Shown: positions 1 to 8,491, numbered from the stretch's first letter. The stretch: 20,051 bases of DNA from Thermacetogenium sp. UBA5472 (GCA_002426495.1 DIQC01000084.1:1-20051), one strand, 5' to 3'. The notes: generated by a model not told the origin, from the letters alone. A program made the numbers and translations.

Positions 1-2
1 GA

Positions 3-65
3 TATAATGAACTAGTCGGGGGGCTTTCAGTGGTCCTGCCTATTTTGGTTTTGGTCTATTTCTAA
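3..65 (+). CDS. C-terminal tail of an unidentified membrane protein (5' end outside window)
   Basis: The frame is open from the window edge to a TAA at 63-65. The last 20 residues include a strongly hydrophobic stretch (GGLSVVLPILVLVYF), which looks like a C-terminal membrane helix. The stop lies 12 bases before the mfd start, so it is probably co-transcribed with mfd. In Bacillus the gene next to mfd is fin or pth, but this tail does not resemble either, so I do not name it. It could be chance coding, although the tight spacing argues for a real gene end. Confidence 0.45.
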   Translation, partial: YNELVGGLSVVLPILVLVYF

Positions 66-77
66 AGGGTGGTTTAT

Positions 78-3000
78 ATGCAAAATCTGCTGCACAAGAT
101 GCCTGGGTTCAGTGAAGCCAGGCAAGCTATAATAAAAAGAAACTTTCCTGTCATGCTCTCAGGGCTGGCAGGTTCTTCAGAGACCCTGGCTGCGGCTTCT
201 CTATTTTTAAATGGCGGGTTTATGGGGGCGATGCTGGTAATCGTCCCTGATGCTGATCAGGTGAATGCCTGGTTTGCGGACATGAAGCAGTTAATGCCGG
301 AACGACAGGTTCTGGCCTTTGATCCGGCTGAATCCTTGCCCTTTGAGGTAGTGGCAGCCAGTCGTGAACCTGCGGCCGGGCGCCTACAGGCTTTGGCTTC
401 CCTGTGTGAGCAGGGGGAAAATTCGGTGGTGATTGCTTCTGTAGAAGCTCTCTTGCCCAAACTGGTCCCCCCTGCATGCTGGGCGAAGGCTGCTATTTCT
501 CTGCAGGTGAACCAGGAAACAGATTATAATAGCCTCTTGCAGCGGTTGGTTGCGGCTGGCTACGAACGCTCGGAAAATGTCTCAGGTGCGGGGCAGTTTG
601 CGGTGCGGGGGGATGTAGTGGATATCTATCCTTTTTATGATTCCCCTGTCCGCCTGGAATTCTGGGGGGATGAGGTCACTTCCCTGAGAAGGCTTGATCC
701 AGAGTCGCAGCGGTCCCAGGAGAGAATTACAGAGATTATAATATGGCCTGCTCGGGAGTTCATTTATGATGCGGATCTGGCTGCTGCTGCAGTAGATGGC
801 ATCAAGAATGCTTATCAAGAGAGGCGGGATGTGCTCAAAGGGAGCAAAGATGCACAGCTGCGTCTCCAGCGGCGGGCCAACAGGTATGTAGAGATGGCCA
901 AAGAGGGAATCGGCGGCTCTTTGAGCTTGGTACAGCCCTATTTTTACCCTGAACAGCCCTCTCTTTTGGATTACCTGCCCCCAGATTCTATGGTCATTAT
1001 CGAAGAACCTGGACGATTTCAGGAACAGTGCGGTGCGCGTACCGCCCTCTTAGAGTCAGACTACAGGCGATTTTTTCAGGAGGGGAACTCTTTTACCTCC
1101 TGGAGAGAATATTATTTTGATGCCGATCAGCTGCTGGGGCAGATGACAGATCTTTCTTTACTCTATTTCTCACAGTTATCGACAAGGCTTCCCCAGATCA
1201 AACCCAAGTCACGGTTCAGCTTTACTACAAAGGAGATGCAGCCCTTTTTGGGGCGTCCGGATCTCTTAGTTCAGGAAATTAAGGGATGGCTGCAGAGAGA
1301 GTCTGCTGTTCTGCTTCTGATCCGTGCAGAGTCAAAATTGAAACACCTGGAAAGAGAGCTGAGAGACCGGGAAATGTCTCTGGCAGCTGCGGATAAGTGG
1401 CAGGAGCGCCTGCAAGAGGGGCGCTTACAAGTGGGCACCGGCGTGTTGAGCCGTGGTTTTGAGATTCCGGGTGTTCTGGCTGTCGTTACACCAGAGGAGA
1501 TGTTTGGGGGTAAACAAAGCAGGAGAGGTGCACGGCGGCGGGCAGTGGCGTCTGATCACCTTCCTGACATGAGCCCCGGGGACTATGTTGTACATGTCCA
1601 CCACGGTATTGGCCGCTATTTAGGTATCTGTGAGAAAGAAACAGGAGATACAAAGAGGGATTATTTGGAGATCGCCTATGCAGGAGAGGCAAAGCTTTTT
1701 GTGCCGGTGGATCAAGTTGAACTGGTCCAGAAGTATAAGGGGCCCGAAGGGTATAAACCGCGTCTTTCTCGAATGGGAGGCAGTGATTGGGGGCGCCTCA
1801 AGCAGCGCATCAAAAAGCGCGTTCAGGAAATGGCTGAAGATCTATTGACTCTTTATTCACAGCGCAGCCAGGCAGCAGGGTATGCCTTTTCCAAGGATAC
1901 TGTTTGGCAGCAGGAGTTTGAGGAACAGTTTCCCTATGAAGAAACTCCAGACCAGCTGCGGGCTATAGCTGATGTGAAAGCCGATATGGAAAGGGCGTAT
2001 CCCATGGACCGCCTGATTTGTGGTGATGTGGGGTTTGGTAAAACCGAAGTGGCGATTCGTGCCGCTTTCAAGGCTGTACAGGATGGGAAACAGGTGGCAG
2101 TCTTAGTGCCCACAACAGTCCTTGCCCATCAGCACTACCTGACTTTCCAGGAACGCTTTTCCCACTATCCTGTTAAGGTGGATATGTTGAGCAGGTTTCG
2201 TTCTGCATCAGAACAAAAGAAAACATTGGCAGACCTTAAAAAGGGCATGGTGGATGTGATAATCGGCACCCACAGACTCCTTTCCGCCGATGTGTCTTTT
2301 AAGGATTTAGGGCTGCTGGTCATCGATGAGGAGCAGCGCTTTGGAGTGGCGCATAAAGAAAAGATCAAAATGCTGAAAGCCAATGTGGATGTCATCGCCA
2401 TGACTGCTACTCCGATTCCCCGTACCCTGCAGATGTCTCTGGGCGGAGTGCGAGATCTGAGCCTCATTGAGACTCCCCCAGAGGATCGTCTCCCAGTGCA
2501 GACCTATGTGCTGGAATATGACCCTGCTCTGGTGCGGGACGCCATCATGAGGGAGATCCAACGGGATGGTCAGGTCTTTTATGTGCATAATCGTGTGCAG
2601 ACCATCAGCTCCACAGCTTATTATCTCCAGGGATTAATACCTGAGGCCTCATTCCGTTTTGCTCACGGGCAGATGAGGGAGGATGAATTGGAAAAGGTAA
2701 TGTGGGATTTTATCAACCGGAAATTCGATTGTTTGGTCTGCACAACGATCATCGAAAACGGACTGGATTTTCCCAATGTCAACACAATGATTGTGGAAAA
2801 TGCCGACAATTTTGGACTGTCACAGCTCTACCAACTGCGGGGACGGGTTGGCCGCTCTGAACGTGGCGCCTACGCATACTTTACCTTTAAGGGAGGCCAA
2901 GTCCTGAGCGAACAGGCAGAAAAGAGATTGCGTGCTCTTCAGGAATTTACCGAATTTGGATCCGGGTTTAAGCTGTCTCTGCGAGATCTGAAAATACGAG

Positions 3001-3566
3001 GGGCAGGTAATGTCTTAGGAGCTGAACAGCATGGGCATATGGCTTCTGTAGGTTTTGATCTTTATAACAGCATGCTCCAGGAGGCTATGAGGGAACTCAA
3101 GGGAGAGGAGCCACCGGAGAAAAAAGCGGCTAGGCCTCTCATCGATCTACCGATTGACTCCTTTATTCCAGACTCTTATATCAGAAATGGGAGGCAGAAG
3201 GTGGATATCTACCGGCGCCTGATTTTGGCGGGCAGTCCGGAAGAAGTTGACGAACTGGCAGAAGAGGTGCGGGATCGCTTCGGCAGTATGCCGACTTCGG
3301 TTGGTTACCTCTTTGATCTGGCCGGCATCAGGGTCAAGGCAACAGAACTGCAGATCAGGGAAGTGCGGCACAGCGGTTCTGCTCTGTTCATACAGTTTGA
3401 TGCAGATGCGGCACCTACTGTTAAACAGTTAGAACATTGGAGTGGCGTTTTGGGGAAACGTCTCGGTTTTTCTACAGTGGGCGGGCTAGAGATACGTGTG
3501 GACACCAAAGGCCTGGAAGCCAAAGACTTGGTCAAAATGCTGAAAAAAGCACTGATTGGTGGTTAG
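78..3566 (+). CDS. mfd: Transcription-repair coupling factor Mfd
   Basis: Mfd is an ATP-driven DNA translocase. It pushes or removes RNA polymerase stalled at lesions and recruits UvrA for nucleotide excision repair. The protein is about 1162 residues, normal for the family. In order it shows a UvrB-like N-terminal module, an RNA-polymerase-interacting CarD-like domain near residue 500 (PGDYVVHVHHGIGRYLG), a helicase core with Walker A GDVGFGKTE near residue 648 and a DEEQ box near 750, the translocation region (LYQLRGRVGRS), and the C-terminal TRCF domain. I prefer ATG at 78, about 7 bases after AAAGGGTGG, to the GTG at 69. The last codons and the stop lie inside a GGTTAGTGGTTGG-type repeat, so the extreme C-terminus may have been altered by that repeat. 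Identification is firm. Confidence 0.97.
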   Translation: MQNLLHKMPGFSEARQAIIKRNFPVMLSGLAGSSETLAAASLFLNGGFMGAMLVIVPDADQVNAWFADMKQLMPERQVLAFDPAESLPFEVVAASREPAAGRLQALASLCEQGENSVVIASVEALLPKLVPPACWAKAAISLQVNQETDYNSLLQRLVAAGYERSENVSGAGQFAVRGDVVDIYPFYDSPVRLEFWGDEVTSLRRLDPESQRSQERITEIIIWPAREFIYDADLAAAAVDGIKNAYQERRDVLKGSKDAQLRLQRRANRYVEMAKEGIGGSLSLVQPYFYPEQPSLLDYLPPDSMVIIEEPGRFQEQCGARTALLESDYRRFFQEGNSFTSWREYYFDADQLLGQMTDLSLLYFSQLSTRLPQIKPKSRFSFTTKEMQPFLGRPDLLVQEIKGWLQRESAVLLLIRAESKLKHLERELRDREMSLAAADKWQERLQEGRLQVGTGVLSRGFEIPGVLAVVTPEEMFGGKQSRRGARRRAVASDHLPDMSPGDYVVHVHHGIGRYLGICEKETGDTKRDYLEIAYAGEAKLFVPVDQVELVQKYKGPEGYKPRLSRMGGSDWGRLKQRIKKRVQEMAEDLLTLYSQRSQAAGYAFSKDTVWQQEFEEQFPYEETPDQLRAIADVKADMERAYPMDRLICGDVGFGKTEVAIRAAFKAVQDGKQVAVLVPTTVLAHQHYLTFQERFSHYPVKVDMLSRFRSASEQKKTLADLKKGMVDVIIGTHRLLSADVSFKDLGLLVIDEEQRFGVAHKEKIKMLKANVDVIAMTATPIPRTLQMSLGGVRDLSLIETPPEDRLPVQTYVLEYDPALVRDAIMREIQRDGQVFYVHNRVQTISSTAYYLQGLIPEASFRFAHGQMREDELEKVMWDFINRKFDCLVCTTIIENGLDFPNVNTMIVENADNFGLSQLYQLRGRVGRSERGAYAYFTFKGGQVLSEQAEKRLRALQEFTEFGSGFKLSLRDLKIRGAGNVLGAEQHGHMASVGFDLYNSMLQEAMRELKGEEPPEKKAARPLIDLPIDSFIPDSYIRNGRQKVDIYRRLILAGSPEEVDELAEEVRDRFGSMPTSVGYLFDLAGIRVKATELQIREVRHSGSALFIQFDADAAPTVKQLEHWSGVLGKRLGFSTVGGLEIRVDTKGLEAKDLVKMLKKALIGG

Positions 3567-3580
3567 TGGTTGGTCGTTAG
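3557..3580 (+). repeat. GGTTAGTGGTTGG-type repeat spanning the mfd stop codon
   Basis: These 24 bases match the reverse complement of the sequence at 16887-16910 at 21 of 24 positions. The mfd TAG stop falls inside the repeat. Together with the adjoining palindromic unit at 3585-3620 it looks like a small dispersed element that landed at the 3' end of mfd. The class of element is an inference. Confidence 0.5.
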
Positions 3581-3584
3581 ATGA

Positions 3585-3620
3585 GACGCGAGAACCGTCC
3601 CCGCGTCCTCCCCGCGTCCC
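3585..3620 (+). repeat. REP-like palindromic unit after mfd
   Basis: GACGCG at 3585-3590 pairs perfectly with CGCGTC at 3602-3607 across an 11-base loop (agaaccgtccc). An 11-base unit, TCCCCGCGTCC, is repeated in tandem at 3598-3608 and 3609-3619. GC-rich modules of the style 'gagaaccgtcccc...gtccc' recur between genes in clostridial genomes from memory; I could not check this. It might also act as a weak terminator for mfd, but no T-tract follows it. Confidence 0.5.
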
Positions 3621-3734
3621 AATCCTCCAAAAAAATGGGTTATGCCTTAAGCAGGAAATCAATTGATAGTGGCGAAACTAATCAAGTGGCGTTATTTAAC
3701 GTTATTCCGGTTTCACCGGAAAGGAGGAATATTT

Positions 3735-4727
3735 TTGGCTGAGACAGCACACTCTTCAAAAAAGAGTTTTTATCTGCCTCAAATTTTAGTGTTTATTTTA
3801 ATAATCGCTGTAGGCGGTTTTTGGCTGTGGCGTGTATATGGTGGGGACTGGGTAGTGCAGGTTAACGGTGTTAAGATTACCGACCAGGCCTTGGAAAGCG
3901 AAGTTGCCAGTGCTGAAGCAATGCTGCAAATGCAGGGTATAGCCCTTGAAGGAGAGCAAGGGGAAATGATGCAAGGAATGTTGCGGCAGCAGGTGCTCAG
4001 TCAACTGGTAGATCGTGCGCTGATCAGCCATGCAGCTCAATCATGCGGACTTAAGGTGGGGCAGGAAAAGTTGGATCAGCAGATCATGCTTTTTCAGATG
4101 CAGGTTGGAGGAGCGGAAAATTTCCAAAAACTAATTCAAGAACAGGGAATGACAGAAGCTGAATACAGGGAAGCTCTGGAAGAAATGATGCTGATCCAGG
4201 AGTTGCAGACATATGTAACAAAGGATGTTACAGTCGAGGAAGAGGAAATCAAAAAGTTTTATGAGGAACAAAAGGAAGTTTTAATCTACCCTGAGCGGGT
4301 CAATGTTGGGCATATTCTGGTGGAGACCGAAGAAGAGGCCAAGGAAGTTATCACAGAATTGAAACAGGGGGCTGATTTCCAGGAACTCGCTTTAGAAAAA
4401 TCCATCGACCCTTCAGTGGCAGAGAACAAGGGTGTCCTGGGCGATATCACCAAGGAATCATCTCTGGTGGAGGAGTTTATAGAGGAGGCTTTTAGCCTTT
4501 CCTCAGGGGAGTTCAGCCAGGAACCTGTCAAGTCTGAATACGGATATCATGTGCTCTGGAATTTTGAAAGAAAAGAGGCCGGACAGGCCAGTTATGATGA
4601 AGTAAAGGATCATCTGCAGCAGGAATTACTCGCTCAGAAGCAGCAGGAGAGATATAACGAATATATTGAGGGGCTGCGGAGCAACGGCAAGCTTCTCTGG
4701 CATCCCGAAAAAAGCCTAGATCTTTAA
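3735..4727 (+). CDS. Membrane-anchored parvulin-type peptidyl-prolyl isomerase (PrsA/SurA-like foldase)
   Basis: This extracytoplasmic foldase should help exported proteins fold by proline isomerisation. It has one N-terminal membrane helix (YLPQILVFILIIAVGGFWLW) and no lipobox cysteine, so it is anchored by a helix, unlike lipoprotein PrsA of Bacillus. A SurA-N-like helical region follows, then a PpiC domain from about residue 185, with NVGHILV, the ADFQELALEKSIDP region and EYGYHVLW. A frame runs back to a TTG at 3663, but I chose the TTG at 3735 because AAAGGAGGA lies 6-7 bases upstream. A perfect 7-bp hairpin (TTCCGGT/ACCGGAA, 3705-3721) abuts that ribosome site. The product is about 330 residues. 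Confidence 0.88.
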   Translation: MAETAHSSKKSFYLPQILVFILIIAVGGFWLWRVYGGDWVVQVNGVKITDQALESEVASAEAMLQMQGIALEGEQGEMMQGMLRQQVLSQLVDRALISHAAQSCGLKVGQEKLDQQIMLFQMQVGGAENFQKLIQEQGMTEAEYREALEEMMLIQELQTYVTKDVTVEEEEIKKFYEEQKEVLIYPERVNVGHILVETEEEAKEVITELKQGADFQELALEKSIDPSVAENKGVLGDITKESSLVEEFIEEAFSLSSGEFSQEPVKSEYGYHVLWNFERKEAGQASYDEVKDHLQQELLAQKQQERYNEYIEGLRSNGKLLWHPEKSLDL

Positions 4728-4756
4728 AACCAGTTTAGGCCTAATCAGGTTTATTT
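4727..4756 (+). terminator. Probable intrinsic terminator of the mfd-foldase unit
   Basis: A hairpin centred between 4739 and 4740 pairs AAACC (4727-4731) with GGTTT (4748-4752) and closes on the palindrome TTAGGCCTAA, with two internal mismatches. A T-rich tract (TTTATTTTA) follows. It sits directly after the foldase stop codon and before the spoVT promoter. Confidence 0.55.
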
Positions 4757-4779
4757 TATCAGCAGAAGCATGGAAAAAA

Positions 4780-4810
4780 TGAATAAATCCTCCCAATTGG
4801 TTATATACTA
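4780..4810 (+). promoter_or_regulatory. Sigma-G/F-type sporulation promoter for spoVT
   Basis: TGAATA at 4780-4785, an 18-base spacer, then TATACTA at 4804-4810. The sigma-G consensus is roughly TGMATA, 17-18 bases, CATAMTA, so only one base differs. It is known that spoVT of Bacillus subtilis is transcribed by sigma-G. The promoter lies about 40 bases before the spoVT start. Confidence 0.6.
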
Positions 4811-4849
4811 ATTTTGAAACATTATCTTTGTATGAAGGGGGGATAGAAC

Positions 4850-5410
4850 TTGAAGGCTACAGGTATCGTACGACGTATTGATGATCTAGGTCGAGTTGTA
4901 ATTCCCAAAGAAATCCGCCGGACCCTGAGAATTCGGGAGGGGGATCCCCTCGAAATCTTTGTGGACCGGGAAGGAGAGGTTATCCTTAAGAAGTATTCGC
5001 CGATTAATGAGCTGGGCAACTTTGCAAAGGAATATGCCGACTCCCTACATGAGGCGATTGGCCATATAGCATGCATTGCCGACCGGGATGTAATTGTCGC
5101 AGTGTCAGGTGCTCCGAAAAAGGAGTTTCTCGATAAAGCTGTCGGGCCAGCTGTTGAAAAGGTTATGGAAGAACGTAAAACAGCGTTGATTCCTAAAGCT
5201 GGCGAGCATGATGCTTGCGAAGGTTGCCTGACTGAAGACGAAGAAGAATGCAAGTTCACCAGTGAGGTGATTGCGCCCATTATTACCCAAGGTGATCCGA
5301 TTGGGGCGGTGATTATCTGCTCCAAAGAGCCTAATGTGCGGATGGGAGAGCTGGAATTAAAATTAGCTGAGACAGCGGCGGGATTTTTGGCGAAACAGAT
5401 GGAGCAATAA
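4850..5410 (+). CDS. spoVT: Stage V sporulation protein T, AbrB-family transcription regulator
   Basis: SpoVT tunes sigma-G-dependent genes in the forespore. The first 50 residues form the swapped-hairpin AbrB DNA-binding domain (MKATGIVRRIDDLGRVVIPK) and are almost identical to Bacillus SpoVT as I remember it. A GAF-like ligand domain follows and ends in ETAAGFLAKQMEQ. The 186 residues exceed the Bacillus length (178) mainly through an acidic, cysteine-bearing segment at 121-135, with Cys at 123, 126 and 134. The start is TTG, with AAGGGGGGA 7 bases upstream. The gene stands alone between two terminators and has its own sporulation-type promoter. Confidence 0.96.
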   Translation: MKATGIVRRIDDLGRVVIPKEIRRTLRIREGDPLEIFVDREGEVILKKYSPINELGNFAKEYADSLHEAIGHIACIADRDVIVAVSGAPKKEFLDKAVGPAVEKVMEERKTALIPKAGEHDACEGCLTEDEEECKFTSEVIAPIITQGDPIGAVIICSKEPNVRMGELELKLAETAAGFLAKQMEQ

Positions 5411-5436
5411 TTATTAAAGATATTGAAGTAAATTAA

Positions 5437-5467
5437 GGTGGCGAAAGCCGCCTTTAATTTTTTTGTT
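5437..5467 (+). terminator. Intrinsic terminator after spoVT
   Basis: GGTGGC (5437-5442), a GAAA tetraloop and GCCGCC (5447-5452) form a strong stem, followed at once by TTTAATTTTTTTGTTTT. This is a textbook rho-independent terminator. It also rules out starting the next gene at the in-frame codon at 5438, which lies within the stem. Confidence 0.88.
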
Positions 5468-5551
5468 TTAGATAATTCCTTATTTCGGTATATCGAGCCC
5501 CTTTGTTTAGTAACATTTAATGATGGTAGGATGGACAAACAGGGGGTTACG

Positions 5552-7105
5552 ATGAAGGCACAATCTTTTTTGAGCGGAGCTTTTGTTCTTGCAGCTGCAG
5601 GAATTGTGGTCAAGCTGCTGGGTGCGGCTTACCGCATTCCTTTTACAAGGATAGTAGGGAGTGAGGGTATCGGCATCTACCAGATGGCCTACCCTATTTA
5701 TACAACTCTGCTAGCCCTTTCTACTGCAGGCATTCCTGTCGCTCTCTCCTACTTAATAGCTGAAAGCAGGGCAGTAGGCGATCAGCGCAGGGCGCGCCAG
5801 GTTTTTTTTGTTTCTCTGTGTTTCTTATTAATTTTAGGGAGCATCATGGCTGTGGGGCTTTACTATATCTCCCCCTTCCTGGCTCAAAGGGTATTGGGTG
5901 ATCCCAGGGTTTACCACTCTCTGATCGCTGTTACTCCCGCAGTCTTTGTCATCTCTATAGTATCTGCATTTCGCGGATATTTCCAAGGCTGGCAGCTGAT
6001 GTGGCCGACTGCCTTTTCTGAAGTGGTGGAACAAGTCGTCAGAATCATTACAGTGCTTATGGCTGCCTATTTGCTGATGCCCAGAGGTGTGGAGTATGCA
6101 GCTGCAGGAGCAGCTTCTGGCACCTTTACAGGGGGATGTGCGGCACTCCTTCTGTTGGTGCTGGTCTTTATTTGGTTTGAAAAGCGGGAAATGTCCGGCA
6201 CAGCAGGGCGCTGGCGCCTCGGTATACGCTTCACTGATGTGCTGCGGATCATCAAGCGGTTGTTTACCTATGCCGTGCCTATTTCTGCCGGTTCTCTCGT
6301 TCTTCCCCTTGTTCAAGTTATTGATACAGTGATCATTCCCAACCGCTTACAGGATATCGGGTTTACCATAGAACAGGCCACATCCCTTTATGGCCAGCTA
6401 TCAGGAATGGCAGGGACGGTTGTGTATCTTCCTGCTGCAGTTACAACCTCTATTGCCATGTCACTTGTTCCGCACCTGTCAGCAGCTATATCCCGCAACG
6501 ATCTCCGGGAAGTCCATCAGAAGATCAATACCTCTCTGCGGATAACCAACATGCTTTGCCTCCCTGCGTCAGCAGGCATCATGGTTTTGGCTACTCCCAT
6601 CATGGAGCTGCTTTTCGATGATCCCAGTGCTGGCATCATAACTGCCTGGCTGGCTGCTGCAGCTCTGTTCACAGGCCTGCAGCAGACTACAGCCGGTGCC
6701 TTACAGGGGATAGGGAAAACATGGGTGCCAGTGATTAATCTAATAGCAGGATGCTCTGTTAAAATCTTGTGCAATTATTACCTGACAGTGATTCCAGGCT
6801 TCGGAATCAAAGGAGCTGCTCTGGGAAGCGTCCTTGGCTTCTTCCTGGTTTTCTTGCTCAACCTTATTTCTCTCAGCAAGCTGACCGGCTATCGCTTGCG
6901 TGTAGGAAGCCTCTTGATTCGGCCCCTGCTGGCTGTTACAATAATGGTTATGGCGGTTCTTGTCATTTATGCCATACTCATCCCCATGGGGAATCTGATA
7001 GCCACAGGGGTGTCGATTATCGGCGGTGCGGTTTGTTATTTTGCGGTTCTCTTGATCACAAAGGAGATCAAGGCATATAATTTGCGATTTTCTATTAAAA
7101 GATAG
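5552..7105 (+). CDS. spoVB: SpoVB-like polysaccharide flippase (MurJ/MOP superfamily)
   Basis: This is a polytopic inner-membrane protein of about 517 residues, matching the usual SpoVB length of about 518. It is thought to flip lipid-linked wall precursors, here probably for spore cortex. Hydrophobic helices run throughout, and the N-terminus KAQSFLSGAFVLAAAGIVVKLLGAAYRIPF is followed by GIYQMAYPIYTTLLALSTAGIP, both characteristic of the SpoVB/MurJ-like branch of the MATE/MOP fold. The frame extends back to 5438, but that region is the spoVT terminator. ATG at 5552 follows AGGGGGTT by about 4 bases, and ATG at 5531 is a weaker alternative. Position between spoVT and mazG matches Firmicutes synteny. 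Confidence 0.9.
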   Translation: MKAQSFLSGAFVLAAAGIVVKLLGAAYRIPFTRIVGSEGIGIYQMAYPIYTTLLALSTAGIPVALSYLIAESRAVGDQRRARQVFFVSLCFLLILGSIMAVGLYYISPFLAQRVLGDPRVYHSLIAVTPAVFVISIVSAFRGYFQGWQLMWPTAFSEVVEQVVRIITVLMAAYLLMPRGVEYAAAGAASGTFTGGCAALLLLVLVFIWFEKREMSGTAGRWRLGIRFTDVLRIIKRLFTYAVPISAGSLVLPLVQVIDTVIIPNRLQDIGFTIEQATSLYGQLSGMAGTVVYLPAAVTTSIAMSLVPHLSAAISRNDLREVHQKINTSLRITNMLCLPASAGIMVLATPIMELLFDDPSAGIITAWLAAAALFTGLQQTTAGALQGIGKTWVPVINLIAGCSVKILCNYYLTVIPGFGIKGAALGSVLGFFLVFLLNLISLSKLTGYRLRVGSLLIRPLLAVTIMVMAVLVIYAILIPMGNLIATGVSIIGGAVCYFAVLLITKEIKAYNLRFSIKR

Positions 7106-7162
7106 ACCGGTCTCTTGAATAGTATGAAATATGCAGTCAAAGTCGGTGCAAGTGGGCGATAT

Positions 7163-7189
7163 GTGGCAAACGAAACGTCCCGTTGCCAC
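7163..7189 (+). promoter_or_regulatory. Hairpin in the spoVB-mazG gap
   Basis: GTGGCAA (7163-7169) pairs with TTGCCAC (7183-7189). After one bulged A, two further pairs (CG with CG) extend the stem. It lies 13 bases before the AAAGGAGG of mazG. There is no T-tract, so I read it as a leader or RNA-processing hairpin rather than a terminator. Its function is unknown. Confidence 0.35.
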
Positions 7190-7216
7190 CTTCCAGAATA
7201 AAAGGAGGCAAATATT

Positions 7217-8014
7217 ATGTCAACAGAAGCCAGCTTAGAACCTTTGTTGGAGGTAATGGACAAGCTCTTATCTCCTGACGGGTGTCCCTGGGACCGCCAG
7301 CAGACACATCAGACACTGAAAAAGTACCTTATCGAAGAAACATACGAGGTAATTGATGCCATAGATGAGGAAGATATGCATAAACTCTGTGAAGAGTTGG
7401 GAGACTTATTATTACAAATCGTTTTCCATGCTGGCTTAGCAAAGCGTGCAGGAAAGTTTGGCATAGAGCAAGTGATTTCCGGTATTACGAAAAAGATGGT
7501 TCACCGACATCCCCATGTTTTCGGTGAAGCAAAGGTAGAGGAGGCCGCCCAAGTAGTAGAATTGTGGGAGGCCATCAAACAAAAGGAAGGGAACCAGGAG
7601 GGGCAACCTAAATCCCTGCTTGCAGGGGTTCCCAATTATTTGCCTGCTTTACAGAAGGCACAAAAGGTGCAGTCAAAAGCTGCCCTGGTGGGATTCGACT
7701 GGCCAGATGCGTCAGAGGCGGCGCTCAAGGTGGATGAGGAGTGGAGAGAGGTCAAATCTGCTTGGGAAACGGAGGATTTGGATAAACTGCAGGAGGAGTT
7801 AGGGGATTTTATCTTTGCTGCCGTCAATACTTGTCGATTGTTAGAATTTGATGCAGAAGAAACCTTGCGAGCAGCGGTAGATAAATTCATGAGCAGGTTT
7901 TCCTTTATGGAAGTAAGGTCCGGGGAGTCGGGTGTTCCATTGGCGGAGATGTCTTTAAGTCAGTTGGACGACCTCTGGGATGAGGCAAAATCAAAAGAGG
8001 GGAAGAAGAAATAA
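7217..8014 (+). CDS. mazG: Nucleoside triphosphate pyrophosphohydrolase MazG
   Basis: MazG hydrolyses NTPs and dNTPs to monophosphates and pyrophosphate, which clears aberrant nucleotides. The 265 residues hold two all-alpha MazG domains. The first has EETYEVIDAI followed by EELGDLLLQIVFHAGLA, the EExxE and ExxD metal-binding helices. The second has DEEWREVKSAW followed by EELGDFIFAAVN. In Bacillus the matching gene (yabN) is fused to an N-terminal tetrapyrrole-methylase domain; here the MazG half stands alone. ATG at 7217 is preceded by AAAGGAGG at a spacing of about 7. The location between spoVB and hup is the standard Firmicutes order. Confidence 0.95.
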   Translation: MSTEASLEPLLEVMDKLLSPDGCPWDRQQTHQTLKKYLIEETYEVIDAIDEEDMHKLCEELGDLLLQIVFHAGLAKRAGKFGIEQVISGITKKMVHRHPHVFGEAKVEEAAQVVELWEAIKQKEGNQEGQPKSLLAGVPNYLPALQKAQKVQSKAALVGFDWPDASEAALKVDEEWREVKSAWETEDLDKLQEELGDFIFAAVNTCRLLEFDAEETLRAAVDKFMSRFSFMEVRSGESGVPLAEMSLSQLDDLWDEAKSKEGKKK

Positions 8015-8111
8015 AATATTTTGCAAAAAAAAGATCTTTAATCAGCAGGAGTTTAAAGGGTTCCGGCGAAATAGGTAGCCGTACCAGAAATTACATTAAG
8101 GAGGGTTTTAT

Positions 8112-8384
8112 TTGAATAAGGCGGAATTGATCGGCAGTGTTGCAGAGCAAGCTGGTATGTCTAAAAAGGATGCGGAAAAAGCTGTCAACGCAGTTTTTGC
8201 TGCTGTTAGTGATGCACTGGCAGATGGTCAAAAGGTACAGTTAGTCGGTTTTGGCACCTTTGAGGTGAGAGAAAGAGCTGCTCGTACAGGTCGCAATCCC
8301 CAAACCGGTGAAGAAATACAGATAGCAGCCTCTAAGGTCCCGGCCTTCCGTGCAGGCAAAGCGCTAAAGGAATCAGTCAGTTAA
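8112..8384 (+). CDS. hup: DNA-binding protein HU
   Basis: HU is a small basic histone-like dimer that bends and packages DNA. The 90 residues begin NKAELIGSVAEQAGMSKKDAEKAVNAVF and include the family signature GFGTFEVRERAARTGRNPQTGEEI, with the minor-groove-inserting arm around RNPQTG. The length is exactly that of the family. The start is TTG at 8112, with AAGGAGGG 8 bases upstream. A 160-base gap with several hairpins separates it from rqcP, although the two are typically in one operon. Confidence 0.97.
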   Translation: MNKAELIGSVAEQAGMSKKDAEKAVNAVFAAVSDALADGQKVQLVGFGTFEVRERAARTGRNPQTGEEIQIAASKVPAFRAGKALKESVS

Positions 8385-8395
8385 TTAGCGCTAGT

Positions 8396-8491
8396 AGAGG
8401 AAGCTGAAAACAGCCTGTAGGAAAGATGCCAATAAGAATGAACCAGTCTGGTTCATAACGCGCCTCTCCTGTGAAGCTTCAACACTTCAGG
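8396..8491 (+). other. Cluster of hairpins between hup and rqcP
   Basis: GCTG-AAAA-CAGC at 8403-8414 and TGAACC/GGTTCA at 8439-8455 form two hairpins. AGAGG (8396-8400) can pair with CCTCT (8463-8467) around both. A third stem follows, CCT-GAAG with CTTCAGG at 8468-8491, with a 2-base bulge. There is no T-tract after any of them. This could be a structured leader or processing region for rqcP, or a small RNA. I do not recognise it as a known family, and pairing was judged by eye. Confidence 0.35.

Noticed and set aside
5438..5551. Longer spoVB reading frame starting at 5438
   Set aside because: The first codons lie inside the spoVT terminator stem and T-tract and have no ribosome site. ATG 5552 has one.
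4822..5613. Minus-strand frame of 263 codons opposite spoVT
   Set aside because: It is a shadow of the spoVT coding strand. It crosses the spoVT terminator and lacks any recognisable domain.
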